Source: Anaerolineae bacterium
GTDB lineage: Bacteria; Chloroflexota; Anaerolineae; Anaerolineales; Villigracilaceae
Direction: 5' to 3'
DNA: 38,778 bases
Assembly (NCBI GenBank): GCA_017303655.1
Contig: JAFLCE010000032.1
Span: 1-38,778, forward strand
The stretch's first letter is position 1, and each line of letters starts with the position of its first letter. Under the pieces are notes generated by a model. That model was not told the origin of the DNA. It searched no databases and worked only from the letters and a program-made list of their open reading frames with translations. This document shows, one piece after another, positions 24,789 to 33,329 of the stretch. A program made the position numbers and the translations under genes.

Positions 24789-25595
24789 TTCACCTTCTAC
24801 TTCGGTGCTCAAAATTCGATCCAACCGGAAGGTCCGGTCGGCTTCGCGGGTGTGGCAATAGGCTTGCAGGTAGAGATAATCTGCCAAGCCTATCACTTCT
24901 TTGGGGGTGACCCAGCGTTTTGAGGTTTCACCGTCTTTGTCCATATATTCAATGAAAAGCCGTTTGCCGCTGTGAATGGCTTCGCTTAACTCGGTGGGCA
25001 GGTAAATGCCCTCCTGGGGCCAGGCAGGGGAGTTGTAAATACCGATAAGGTCGTCAAGAGTTTTGTTGACAGACTTGAGTGAATCGACCATGAGAAAGAA
25101 CAGGTTCTTCATGGTAACGGCATCTGCAAAGGCGCGTGAACCTTCAATATAGGTGGAAACCTGAAAATCTTTCGAGAGATGACTCAGGCTGTATGAAGGT
25201 AGTTCGTAGTAATCGCGTGCCAGCAGCAAGGTGTCGATCAAGTTGGGGAATTCGAGAGTGCGTCCCAGTTTTCTGTATTCATTGTCGAGAAATTGAATAT
25301 CAAATTTGGCATTGTGGCATACGATCACAACATCGGTCAGGGCTTCTGCCAGTTGGTCTGCGATCTCGGCGAAACGCGGCTTGCCTTTGAGAGAGGCACC
25401 ATCCAAGCCGTTGACGTGAATCGCTGACGGCGAAAGCTCCCGCTCGGGGTCGATGAGCAGGTCGAGGGTCCGTTTGATGCGTTTGCCTTCGGTCACGATC
25501 ACAGCAATTTGGCAGATGCGATCCCCAAACCAAGGAGAAAGCCCTGTGGTTTCGATATCCAGAAAAGCGAAGCGGGTATTGGAAAGTTCAAGCAT
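24783..25595 (-). CDS. DnaQ-like exonuclease domain fused to a WYL domain
   Basis: A 270-residue protein. Residues 1-170 are a DEDD-family 3'-5' exonuclease fold: D13 and E15 in FLDIETTGLSP, D99 in CHNAKFDIQFL and D158 in SRAFADA. The catalytic His of the DEDDh group, expected in HRAxxD, is Ser153 here. Residues about 203-265 resemble a WYL domain (RLFIEYMDKDG ... RWVTPKEVIGLADYLYLQAYC ... RTFRLDRI), a ligand-sensing fold found in many regulators of DNA-damage and defence genes. The fusion would place a nucleic-acid-processing or binding module under ligand control. The start at 25595 has GGTGGTG upstream; an in-frame GTG lies 12 bases earlier. It is convergent with the DsbA-like gene. Confidence 0.82.
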   Translation of the reverse strand: MLELSNTRFAFLDIETTGLSPWFGDRICQIAVIVTEGKRIKRTLDLLIDPERELSPSAIHVNGLDGASLKGKPRFAEIADQLAEALTDVVIVCHNAKFDIQFLDNEYRKLGRTLEFPNLIDTLLLARDYYELPSYSLSHLSKDFQVSTYIEGSRAFADAVTMKNLFFLMVDSLKSVNKTLDDLIGIYNSPAWPQEGIYLPTELSEAIHSGKRLFIEYMDKDGETSKRWVTPKEVIGLADYLYLQAYCHTREADRTFRLDRILSTEVEGEK

Positions 25596-25856
25596 ATAAG
25601 TCACCACCGTTTGATTTTCCCTATCTTACCGTATTTCATAATTAAACTTGGGGTTGTGTCTACCTTTCAAGGTTGATAGATGATTATTAAACATTTTTTA
25701 AATTTCGCATATCCTGCACATATGCGTTTTCTTATGCTCAGGATTTGCAAGGTTTTCTAACTGATATGTAATGTTTGCAGGTTTGGGAGGGGGAGTAGTA
25801 CCCAGGTCATGCCTATAAAGCCTCTTTCTTAGTGCCCGGTTTGTTACCCTGCGTAC

Positions 25857-25898
25857 AGACGTTGGGATTCCTGTTTCATCCTTCCAACACCAACGTCT
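25857..25898 (+). promoter_or_regulatory. Leader hairpin before the beta-helix gene
   Basis: AGACGTTGG (25857-25865) pairs exactly with CCAACGTCT (25890-25898). An alternative shorter pairing of GTTGG with CCAAC at 25884-25888 is possible. It lies 20 bases before the ATG and could affect translation. The rest of 25608-25856 holds no convincing gene or known riboswitch. Confidence 0.4.
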
Positions 25899-25917
25899 TG
25901 TTCAAAAGGAGAACAAC

Positions 25918-28626
25918 ATGAAAAAGACAATGATTAAATTCATTAGCGGGGTTGCGGCACTTGCGCTGGCGCTTGTGAGTTTTCAAGGCGTTTCGGCGTC
26001 GACGTCTGCTTCTCCATTGCAGGCAGCTTCTGCTTACTATGTAAGCCCAACTGGCAATGATGCCAATATCGGTACGATCAATGCGCCTTTCAAGACTATT
26101 CAAAAGGCGACGAGCAAGACTGCGGCAGGTGATACGATCATCCTGTTGGCGGGTACGTATACGGGGGCTACTACTGTCACCGAGGTGGGGGCGCCGAATG
26201 CCCCTATTGTCATCCGCGGCGAAGGCGCTGTGTTCAATAGCGGTTCGTTGACTTTTAAAAACTCACAATGGCTCATCATTGAGAACTTGTCCTTTGTGGG
26301 TGGAACGAATCAAGTCACTTTACAGAATAGCCATTACCTTGGGTTTCGCGGTAACAAGTTCGATTTCGTGACGCGTGGTATATATATTTTGGATTATTCC
26401 AGCCATCTACTCATTGAAAACAATGAGTTCTATCAGTCTTGTGCAATAGGCAAGACCTGGACACAGCTTAAGGGGTCTACCTGTGAAGGTGGTGCGGTGT
26501 ATGGCTCTTCCTTTGGCGGAGGGACGTATCACATCCGCAATAACTGGGTCCATGACTCGTTCAATGGCTTTATCTTTTCAGATGACTCTGCCGGGCAGTG
26601 GATGAATGCCAATGTTTTCATCTATAACAACCGCTTCGAGCGCATTGTAGATGACCCTGCTGAGCCTGAAGGTGACTCGTTCAACTTCCATGTTTACAAA
26701 AACACGATGATCGATACACATCGTATGACCAGCATCACCACCAAGGGTTTGGGACCGGTGTTCGTGTACAACAATGTGCAGATCACCAAAGGGAATCCCA
26801 CTAACGAGGCGAGTCGCCTCAACTCAGCTTTTAAGCTGGATCTCTCCGGTGGCTTTACCAATGGCGTTTATCTGTTCAATAACACCATCGTCGGTGAGGC
26901 TGCTGTCAACTTCTACGCATTTGATATGCTCTCTCGAACTATTGCCACCCCATTGACGGTTCGAAATAATGTGTATGTCACTAAACTCAATGCCTTCAGC
27001 TCGACACCCACTGGCGGCTCGATCAACTACGATATCAGCAAAGCCCCATTTGGCATGACACAAGCCAATGGTATTGTTGCTGACCCATTAGTGCAAGCGA
27101 ATGGAGTACTTTCTCCTACTAGTAAAGCTATTGGGAAATCTACACCCGTATCCATTCCCACGTACTTCGCGAGTTCTGCGGTAGTTCCTACGGGTGCAAA
27201 TCTGGGCGCGTTTCAGTCCATGCCCGCTCCGGCGTGGGTGACTCCTCCCAGCTACCCCACTGCAAATATCCCTGCCAATGTAACGGGATGGGTGGACGTG
27301 CTCGCCGCTTCTGTGAGTCAACCTGTTGCAACGCCAACAAGTATTATCTTCACTCCGACCGCTATCGTTGCATCCCCGACACCGACGACCAAGGTTGTCT
27401 CACCGACACCGACCACCATCATTGCTACACAAACAACGGTGAAACTACCAACCACCACCGCAACTGCTGCACCTACTACTATGCCTACAAATGTTCCCAC
27501 CAATGCCCCAGGTGTGCAGACTCTGATCCTGCAACCGAACGGCACGACTGGTATCGATGCTTATATGCTGAATACATCGGCAACATCGAACTATGGTAAC
27601 GCCACCGATATGGGTGTGGGTGAGAACAACGACACTGCCAACAAATATGCACATGGTTTGATCAAGTTCGATCTCTCATCTCTGCCAGCTAATGCCACCA
27701 TAGTTTCGGCAACATTATCTCTTTGGACTTCTGGGGACCTATCTAACACTAACCGTACGATTCAGGTATATCGTCTTAAAACTCCTTTTGTGGAGGGACA
27801 GGTGAACTGGAAACGTTCTGCCACCGGCGTGAACTGGCAGGCTGCTGGTGCATCTGGTGCTAAGGATAAAGAGACGAACGCTATTGGCTCTGTTCTAATC
27901 CTTGCCAACGAATCATTGAATACAGAAAAGCAGATAGGTTTGGATCCTGCGAAAATTCAGGAATTGGTCAATGGAGCCTACACCAATAACGGCTTCATCC
28001 TTATCGCGGATACGGAATTGGACGACCGCTTTAATTACAAGACATCTGATACTAGTAATGCTGGGCAACGTCCTAAATTGGTCATTCAGTATGTGGTGGG
28101 TGAGCAGCTAAATGCCCTCTCCAACATTCCAGATGCTACAGTTACGACTGCGCCTACCATTGTGCCTACCATCACCGCGACTTCAGTACCGACTGAGACG
28201 GTTGTTTTGCCTACAGAAACTCCCGTGCCGACTCAAGCTAGTGTTACACCGGTGGAAGTGACGTACGACAATACCGATGCTGGTTTTGCCTACTCGCCTG
28301 AATGGACGAATAATGGTGACAGTGCGGCGTATGGCGGCTCCTTCAATCAGACCACCGAAAATGGAGCTACAGCTACATTCACCTTCGAGGGTACATCCTT
28401 CAGCGTTTTGTACACGGGCGGACCAGCCTTCCGTAGCATGGATGTATATTTGGATGACGTGTTGGTGGGCAGCATCAACCAGAAAGCAGATGGGCGTACC
28501 TATCAGCTTCGCTGGGATTACACCGGTCAACTTGAACCTGGCTCTCATGTGTTGAAGCTGGTCTTCGTCACCGATAACACTTCGGGCGACACGAAAGGCT
28601 CACTGGATGCTGTAATCGTCCGATAA
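25918..28626 (+). CDS. Secreted right-handed beta-helix protein with DNRLRE and C-terminal beta-sandwich domains
   Basis: A 902-residue exported protein. The signal peptide (1-28) ends near VSASTSA. Residues about 39-330 form a parallel beta-helix of the DUF1565/pectate-lyase-like type (YYVSPTGNDANIGTINAPFKTI ... with NN-rich turns). A Thr/Pro stalk follows (465-530), then a DNRLRE domain (535-727, beginning LILQPNGTTGIDAY and including HGLIKFDLSSLP), a second stalk and a C-terminal beta sandwich (781-902, FTFEGTSFSVLYTGGPAFRSMDVYLDD), probably carbohydrate-binding. Beta-helices of this type bind or cleave polysaccharides. No catalytic residues can be assigned by eye. AAAAGGAG precedes the ATG. 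Confidence 0.85.
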   Translation: MKKTMIKFISGVAALALALVSFQGVSASTSASPLQAASAYYVSPTGNDANIGTINAPFKTIQKATSKTAAGDTIILLAGTYTGATTVTEVGAPNAPIVIRGEGAVFNSGSLTFKNSQWLIIENLSFVGGTNQVTLQNSHYLGFRGNKFDFVTRGIYILDYSSHLLIENNEFYQSCAIGKTWTQLKGSTCEGGAVYGSSFGGGTYHIRNNWVHDSFNGFIFSDDSAGQWMNANVFIYNNRFERIVDDPAEPEGDSFNFHVYKNTMIDTHRMTSITTKGLGPVFVYNNVQITKGNPTNEASRLNSAFKLDLSGGFTNGVYLFNNTIVGEAAVNFYAFDMLSRTIATPLTVRNNVYVTKLNAFSSTPTGGSINYDISKAPFGMTQANGIVADPLVQANGVLSPTSKAIGKSTPVSIPTYFASSAVVPTGANLGAFQSMPAPAWVTPPSYPTANIPANVTGWVDVLAASVSQPVATPTSIIFTPTAIVASPTPTTKVVSPTPTTIIATQTTVKLPTTTATAAPTTMPTNVPTNAPGVQTLILQPNGTTGIDAYMLNTSATSNYGNATDMGVGENNDTANKYAHGLIKFDLSSLPANATIVSATLSLWTSGDLSNTNRTIQVYRLKTPFVEGQVNWKRSATGVNWQAAGASGAKDKETNAIGSVLILANESLNTEKQIGLDPAKIQELVNGAYTNNGFILIADTELDDRFNYKTSDTSNAGQRPKLVIQYVVGEQLNALSNIPDATVTTAPTIVPTITATSVPTETVVLPTETPVPTQASVTPVEVTYDNTDAGFAYSPEWTNNGDSAAYGGSFNQTTENGATATFTFEGTSFSVLYTGGPAFRSMDVYLDDVLVGSINQKADGRTYQLRWDYTGQLEPGSHVLKLVFVTDNTSGDTKGSLDAVIVR

Positions 28627-28645
28627 ACTCAACCTCACTTAAAGC

Positions 28646-28676
28646 AAACGGCTCACTGGATTCCAGTGAGCCGTTT
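28646..28676. terminator. Shared terminator of convergent genes
   Basis: A 15-bp perfect inverted repeat (AAACGGCTCACTGGA with its complement at 28662-28676) around a single T, serving the beta-helix gene and the minus-strand membrane protein. Confidence 0.82.
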
Positions 28677-28694
28677 AGTGTTATTCGGTCAGGA

Positions 28695-29147
28695 TCACTT
28701 CAACTGACGTGGCTTGAGGTTTCGTCCGCCCACCCAGGCGCCGACAGCCGTGGCAAGGATCGAGAGAAGAAAGCTGACAAGGATCGCCGCCTCAAAGCGC
28801 CCCGAAAAAATGACATTCAAGATCAGCACATCGAGAGCCAAGACACTCAACCGAAACGACTCTGGCAAAAAGACGCCGAAGATCAACCCTAAAAACGCAC
28901 CGAATGCCATGCCTGTATAAGCACCCGCGCTGACCCCGCCTGTATCGCCTGCCGTGCGTACGGTCAGCGCGCCGGTCAATGCACCAGTGATGCCGCCGGA
29001 GACTCCACCTATAATGGCTGTAAAAATGATTCCGTTCAACATTCCGCTTAATGCGCCGGTGGCGGCTCCGAGCAGTGCGCCCAGTAAAATTCCCAGCCAG
29101 GTGCCGAAGATACTGCTTTTCACATAAAGTTTATTGGGTGTAGACAT
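28695..29147 (-). CDS. Glycine-rich small membrane protein
   Basis: A 150-residue protein, highly hydrophobic, with repeated [11 protein letters not shown] and [15 protein letters not shown] glycine-zipper-like segments (residues about 15-75) and two more hydrophobic stretches to residue 140. I do not recognise a named family. Glycine zippers pack helices tightly in membranes and occur in pores and in scaffolds. GAGGA lies seven bases upstream of the ATG. It is divergent from folE, with 93 bases between them. Confidence 0.65.
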   Translation of the reverse strand: MSTPNKLYVKSSIFGTWLGILLGALLGAATGALSGMLNGIIFTAIIGGVSGGITGALTGALTVRTAGDTGGVSAGAYTGMAFGAFLGLIFGVFLPESFRLSVLALDVLILNVIFSGRFEAAILVSFLLSILATAVGAWVGGRNLKPRQLK

Positions 29148-29240
29148 TGGAAATCCTCGTTTTTGAATTGGTTGTTATTTTACGCCAGTTCGGTCTTCAA
29201 ATCAGATAAAATTATCTCACCTTGTTTACCGGAGAAAACC

Positions 29241-29876
29241 ATGCATGATCCTGAAATGAACGAAGATTTCGACGAGCCCGCGACCTTTACAGAAGAGATC
29301 GATACCGCAGCCATCGAAGCATCCATTCGATCCATGTTGACTGCCTTCGGTGAAAACCCTGACCGCGAAGGTTTGCAGAACACGCCCAAACGGGTAGCAC
29401 GCATGTACCCTGAATTGCTCAGTGGTTATCGCACCGATGTGGATAAACTCGTCAACAACGCGATCTTCAATGTGACCTACGATGACATGGTCATTGTGCG
29501 CGACATTGAATACTTCAGTCTGTGTGAACATCACATGCTGCCTTTCATGGGGCGCGCGCATGTTGCCTACATTCCGAAAGGACAGGTGATCGGTCTCTCA
29601 AAGATTCCCCGCATAGTGGATATGTTCTCTCGCCGTTTGCAAGTGCAGGAACGCATGACCCGTCAAATCGCAGACTTTATCAACGACCTGCTTAAGCCAC
29701 AAGGTGTAGCTGTAGTGGTGGAAGGCTTGCATCTGTGCGCGATGATGCGTGGTGTAAAAAAACACGATGCTCGCATGACGACTTCCGCCATGCTGGGCTC
29801 GTTCCGTAAGAGTATCAATACCCGCCAGGAATTTTTGGATCACCTCAACCGTGGCGCGGAACCGCTAAGGATCTAG
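29241..29876 (+). CDS. folE: GTP cyclohydrolase I
   Basis: A 211-residue enzyme that converts GTP to 7,8-dihydroneopterin triphosphate, the first step to folate and other pterins. Zinc ligands are visible in [10 protein letters not shown] (Cys, His) and [11 protein letters not shown] (second Cys). The core motif [18 protein letters not shown] starts near residue 37. I start at 29241, with GGAG seven bases upstream; a TTG extension to 29163 gives an unrelated hydrophobic tail. The 3' end overlaps convergent folK by 32 bases. It faces folB, folK and a folM-like gene, so pterin synthesis is clustered here. Confidence 0.95.
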   Translation: MHDPEMNEDFDEPATFTEEIDTAAIEASIRSMLTAFGENPDREGLQNTPKRVARMYPELLSGYRTDVDKLVNNAIFNVTYDDMVIVRDIEYFSLCEHHMLPFMGRAHVAYIPKGQVIGLSKIPRIVDMFSRRLQVQERMTRQIADFINDLLKPQGVAVVVEGLHLCAMMRGVKKHDARMTTSAMLGSFRKSINTRQEFLDHLNRGAEPLRI

Positions 29877-30345
29877 AGACATCTTCTCGTTTTCGCATCC
29901 ATACTTTAACGTTGAGTTGTTCGGCGAAAGCGGAAAGTTTCTCGCCGCTGGAAGCGTGTAAAAACTCGGGTAGTAACTCGGCCAACGGCATAATGACGAA
30001 CGCATCATTCCAAGTTTGGGTGTTGTGCGCTGCGCCATCAAATAAAACAATATCAATATCAATTGGGCGAGGTGCATTCTGATCTTCACCCCGTATACGT
30101 CCCATCTGAGTCTCGATGGGACGTATGATTTTATACTTGATCTGTTCTACATCGAGTGGGGTTAATAGCAAAATACAAACATTTAGAAAATTCGGTCCTG
30201 CATAACCGACTGATTCAGTTTCCCAGACCGAAGAGACTTCTATTATCTCCCCAACTTCACTCAATAACTTTATCGCGTTTGGGATATTCTTCTCAGGTTC
30301 AATGTTCGAACCGAGATTGAGATAAACGTGGTGCAGGTCACTCAT
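29845..30345 (-). CDS. folK: 6-hydroxymethyl-7,8-dihydropterin pyrophosphokinase
   Basis: A 166-residue enzyme that transfers pyrophosphate from ATP to hydroxymethyl-dihydropterin. The start region VYLNLGSNI and the signature [15 protein letters not shown] (about residues 90-104) are diagnostic. I start at 30345 ([12 protein letters not shown]), which overlaps the folB stop by eight bases and fits translational coupling. The 3' end overlaps folE by 32 bases tail to tail. Confidence 0.93.
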   Translation of the reverse strand: MSDLHHVYLNLGSNIEPEKNIPNAIKLLSEVGEIIEVSSVWETESVGYAGPNFLNVCILLLTPLDVEQIKYKIIRPIETQMGRIRGEDQNAPRPIDIDIVLFDGAAHNTQTWNDAFVIMPLAELLPEFLHASSGEKLSAFAEQLNVKVWMRKREDVSRSLAVPRHG

Positions 30346-30694
30346 CCCGTCTGCGTTCAACCTCCACGCCCACTGATTTTGCAAAACGGACCGCACCAGG
30401 TTTTTCTACCCGTACAACAACTTTTCTCACCAGTGTCGTTTCAAGGCACAGCATGGCTAAGTCATTTGCCAACGCTTCCACCGTGAGCCGTTTGGCAGTT
30501 TCAGTATGATGCTGAATTTTCTTTGCCAAGGCGCTGTAATCCACACAATCTTCGATGCTATCCGTTTCGGCGGCACGCAGCGTGTTGGTATAGACCGTCA
30601 CATTGATAAGGATATCCTGGTCTACCTCACGCTCCCACTCGCGGATGCCGATCACGCCGCGCACGAGCAAATCTTTGATGAATACTTTGTCCAT
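30338..30694 (-). CDS. folB: Dihydroneopterin aldolase (FolB/FolX family)
   Basis: A 118-residue protein starting MDKVFIKDLLVRGVIGIREWERE, with DYSALAKKI and TVEALANDLA, all typical of the family. FolB cleaves dihydroneopterin to hydroxymethyl-dihydropterin; the related FolX epimerises the triphosphate toward monapterin. Position next to folK favours FolB, but the adjacent folM-like gene and Phe hydroxylase keep a FolX-like role open. GAGGAG lies upstream. It overlaps folK by eight bases. Confidence 0.9.
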   Translation of the reverse strand: MDKVFIKDLLVRGVIGIREWEREVDQDILINVTVYTNTLRAAETDSIEDCVDYSALAKKIQHHTETAKRLTVEALANDLAMLCLETTLVRKVVVRVEKPGAVRFAKSVGVEVERRRDE

Positions 30695-30719
30695 GAGTCT
30701 CCTCGCAATGACGGGATGA

Positions 30720-31442
30720 TTAAACTAAATGCCTGCCGCCATCTACATGAATGATCTCGCCGGTAATATAAGCAGAACCGGATAATAGAAACAATAAGGC
30801 TTCTTCGACTTCGCCCGCCTCACTCCAACGTTGAGCGGGTACGGCTTCGATGATCTTTTCACTCGCTGATACTTGATCACTTGGCGGCAGAATTGCTCCC
30901 AACGCCAGCCCGTTGACGGTGATATGCGGCGCGAGTGCCACTGCCAGAGATTTCGTCATTGCTGCAAGTGCAGATTTGGTGACCGTATATGGGAAGTGAT
31001 CCGCGCTGGGGCGGGTAGCGCGCCAATCTAAAATGTTGACGATACGACCTTTGTTGACATGTTTTGCAAATGCCTGACTCAACAAGAACGGCGCAGTGAG
31101 GTTGATATTGAGGTGACGATTCCAATCGTCGAGCGAAGTGTCATGCACGCTAAGCAGCTCGAAGATGGAGGCGCTATTAACCAACCCATATAAAGGACTT
31201 AGTTCACTAGCGCGTTCGATTAATTGGGATGCGTTATCAGGGTGAGAAAGGTCTGCAGCGAGAACCCAGGCACGAGCGCCGAGTGAGGCGATTTCATCTC
31301 GCACAGATTCTGCCTCAGCAGGGGAGTGTCCATGATGAATGATGACATCCGCACCGGCACGTCCACAAGCGAGGGCGAAGGCGCGCCCCAAACGGCGGGC
31401 GGCTCCGGTGATGAGGATGGTCTTGTCATGCAGGTCATTCAT
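30720..31442 (-). CDS. Short-chain dehydrogenase, FolM/pteridine-reductase-like
   Basis: A 240-residue SDR enzyme. The NADPH-binding loop is TGAARRLGR (about 12-20); the Arg after the Gly-rich turn is characteristic of pteridine reductases and FolM. The catalytic pair is in YTVTK, and the C-terminal ITGEIIHVDGG is standard for SDRs. FolM reduces dihydromonapterin or dihydrofolate. It is first in an operon with folB and folK (25 bases to folB) and divergent from Phe hydroxylase, which needs a tetrahydropterin, so reduction of that cofactor is the favoured role. TACAAT lies seven bases before the ATG, so the mRNA may be leaderless. Confidence 0.82.
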   Translation of the reverse strand: MNDLHDKTILITGAARRLGRAFALACGRAGADVIIHHGHSPAEAESVRDEIASLGARAWVLAADLSHPDNASQLIERASELSPLYGLVNSASIFELLSVHDTSLDDWNRHLNINLTAPFLLSQAFAKHVNKGRIVNILDWRATRPSADHFPYTVTKSALAAMTKSLAVALAPHITVNGLALGAILPPSDQVSASEKIIEAVPAQRWSEAGEVEEALLFLLSGSAYITGEIIHVDGGRHLV

Positions 31443-31449
31443 CGTGGTG

Positions 31450-31455
31450 ATTGTA
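31450..31455 (-). promoter_or_regulatory. -10 box for the folM-folB-folK operon
   Basis: TACAAT on the minus strand is followed by seven bases and then the ATG. There is no clear -35. A leaderless transcript is likely. Confidence 0.4.
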
Positions 31456-31467
31456 TCATCGCGGAGG

Positions 31468-31496
31468 TTGACTCCTGTTTTTGCTAGTGATAATAT
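31468..31496 (+). promoter_or_regulatory. Promoter of the Phe hydroxylase gene
   Basis: TTGACT (31468-31473), 17 bases, TAATAT (31491-31496). The predicted start is near 31503, giving a 60-base leader. It overlaps the divergent folM promoter zone. Confidence 0.5.
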
Positions 31497-31564
31497 GATT
31501 CGAACGTTATAGCGATTGCCGATGTTTTGCGAACTTCAAATTTAATTTTAGAAAGGTGCAAATC

Positions 31565-32575
31565 ATGACCAGGAATCAAAACGTACCGGCTTATACAGGG
31601 GATATTGCAGCACAGCAGATCACTTCGCCAGAATATTCAGAAGCGAGTCAGGAAATTTTGTTTTCAGAAGAACAGCATGCCATTTGGGCAGACTTGTTCG
31701 TAGGCATCCATCAGCCGTATCTGACCGAGCACATTTGCGCGGAATGGAAGACTGGCATGGAGTTGTTGCAGCTTGACCCGGGGCGCATCCCAACTGTGAG
31801 ACATCTGATTGACCGTATAACGCCGCGTTCGGGTTGGCGCATTGAGCGCACCGTGGTGCGTTACACCATGGCAGACGATTGGTATAAAAAATTTTCTCAG
31901 CGTGTATTTTTAATTACCGATTATTTACGCACGCGTGACCAAATGGAATTCACACCCGAGCCGGATATGTTCCACGACATCTTCGGGCATTTACCATTCC
32001 TGACCCAGAAATTCTATGCGCGCATTGAAGATAAATTTGCGCCCGCCTACCTGAAGGCAACCACAGAAGAACGCGAAGTCATCAAACGCTTGGCGTGGTA
32101 TAGCACGGAGTTTGGTTTGGTGGCGCAGGATAATCGTTTTAAGGTTTTTGGGGCGGGCATCATTTCGGGGCGCAAGGAGTTGACGCGCACTATCATGGAG
32201 TTCTACCGCTTGGGGGTGGATAATGTCATTGACTACTCAAAGGATGTGTACGAGCAATTGAATCAGCATTTCCTTGCCAACAAGAATAACTTGTACAAAG
32301 TCATTGATGGCGTGAATGCACTCCATCAAAAGGGACAGATGTCTTCTGCGGATGAAGGTTGGAATGTGGTGCTTTCGCTATATAAGAGTTTGGGCATTGC
32401 GCAGGAAGGCATGTTTGGCGGGGACGTGATCCTTGTGCCATTCAATGTGGAGACCATTGCGAGGATCCCGAAGACGGTCTATGCCTTTAACCCGATGCTA
32501 TTCGTGAGCCGGTCATTGGATGAGATGGATGAGATCCTTGACTCGTATTTGAAACCAATTGCCGGGCGAGCCTAA
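31565..32575 (+). CDS. phhA: Phenylalanine 4-hydroxylase (aromatic amino acid hydroxylase family)
   Basis: A 336-residue non-haem iron enzyme that hydroxylates phenylalanine to tyrosine with O2 and a tetrahydropterin. The iron ligands are H137 and H142 in PDMFHDIFGHLP and E182 in WYSTEFGL. It is longer than many bacterial PhhA proteins, with an N-terminal extension of about 30 residues that I cannot assign to a regulatory domain. The ATG at 31565 has AAAGG eight bases before it. It is divergent from a folM-like reductase, and folB, folK and folE lie just beyond, so the pterin cofactor is probably made by its neighbours. The preferred substrate (Phe, Trp or Tyr) is not settled by motif reading. 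Confidence 0.93.
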   Translation: MTRNQNVPAYTGDIAAQQITSPEYSEASQEILFSEEQHAIWADLFVGIHQPYLTEHICAEWKTGMELLQLDPGRIPTVRHLIDRITPRSGWRIERTVVRYTMADDWYKKFSQRVFLITDYLRTRDQMEFTPEPDMFHDIFGHLPFLTQKFYARIEDKFAPAYLKATTEEREVIKRLAWYSTEFGLVAQDNRFKVFGAGIISGRKELTRTIMEFYRLGVDNVIDYSKDVYEQLNQHFLANKNNLYKVIDGVNALHQKGQMSSADEGWNVVLSLYKSLGIAQEGMFGGDVILVPFNVETIARIPKTVYAFNPMLFVSRSLDEMDEILDSYLKPIAGRA

Positions 32576-32584
32576 ATGATTGTG

Positions 32585-32627
32585 AAAAAGCCTTCAATAA
32601 ATAAAACATTGAGGGCTTTTTCTTTTT
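32585..32627 (+). terminator. Terminator after phhA
   Basis: AAAAAGCC-T-TCAAT (32585-32598) pairs with ATTGA-G-GGCTTTTT (32608-32621), followed by more T. Confidence 0.8.
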
Positions 32628-32694
32628 TAGGAAATATGTCTGCGGGTGTATAATCCCCAAAAAATTTCCGTTCTTATTTCAGGAGGATGATATT

Positions 32695-33282
32695 ATGGCT
32701 GCAACTGAAATTCCTTGCCCGTTTTGTGGGGAGATGATTAAGTCGACTGCGAAGAAATGCCGTTTTTGTAACGAATTTTTGGCGGAAGGTCTGACGCGTC
32801 AGGCAGTTCTTCAGGAACATGCTGCTGCACCTGTGGAAGCGGCTCCTCCTCCAGCGGTGGCACCAGCTGTACCGGTCGCAGAAGCAGCGCCTACTGCTGC
32901 ACCGACTGTACAAGCCGCAGTCTCCGTTGAAGTGGCTCCCGCCGCACAAGCAACGGCTGCCCCAGCGGATGCGGTTGCTCTTGCTGCCGCTCCTGTTGCT
33001 GCGGTTGTTACAGCAGCGGGTTTAGCGGATATTTATGCCAAGGTCAATGCCCTGCCCGATTCTGAAGAGAAGACCAAACTGCTCGAAAACCTAAAAGCCC
33101 TTGAATCTAAAACAGATGAATCAGATGAAGTCGAAGTAGAAGGCATCATCCAAAATGTGGTTGAGTATGCGCCGGATGTTGCTGAGATAGCCATCAGTAC
33201 TCTTATCAACCCTGCCAGCGGCGTGACGACTCTCGTACAAAAGATCGCCATGCGCATGTCGGAAGGCAAGAAGAAGGAATAA
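32695..33282 (+). CDS. Zinc-ribbon protein with Ala/Pro-rich linker
   Basis: A 195-residue protein. A four-cysteine zinc ribbon lies at residues 8-25 (C8, C11, C22, C25 in CPFCGE...CRFC). A long Ala/Pro/Val linker follows (about 40-105), and then an acidic C-terminal part (EEKTKLLENLKALESKTDESDEV) that may be helical. The linker is unusually low in complexity. AGGAGG precedes the ATG. It lies 47 bases upstream of the 692-residue unknown protein on the same strand. The family and partner are unknown. Confidence 0.7.
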   Translation: MAATEIPCPFCGEMIKSTAKKCRFCNEFLAEGLTRQAVLQEHAAAPVEAAPPPAVAPAVPVAEAAPTAAPTVQAAVSVEVAPAAQATAAPADAVALAAAPVAAVVTAAGLADIYAKVNALPDSEEKTKLLENLKALESKTDESDEVEVEGIIQNVVEYAPDVAEIAISTLINPASGVTTLVQKIAMRMSEGKKKE

Positions 33283-33329
33283 GTAAGCCTGGGATTGTTT
33301 ATCCATACAGCATTAGAGGAGAGTACATC

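Noticed and set aside
25780-25917. Possible cyclic di-GMP or other riboswitch before the beta-helix gene.
   Set aside because: The conserved c-di-GMP-I joining segments are not present; only a simple hairpin can be supported.
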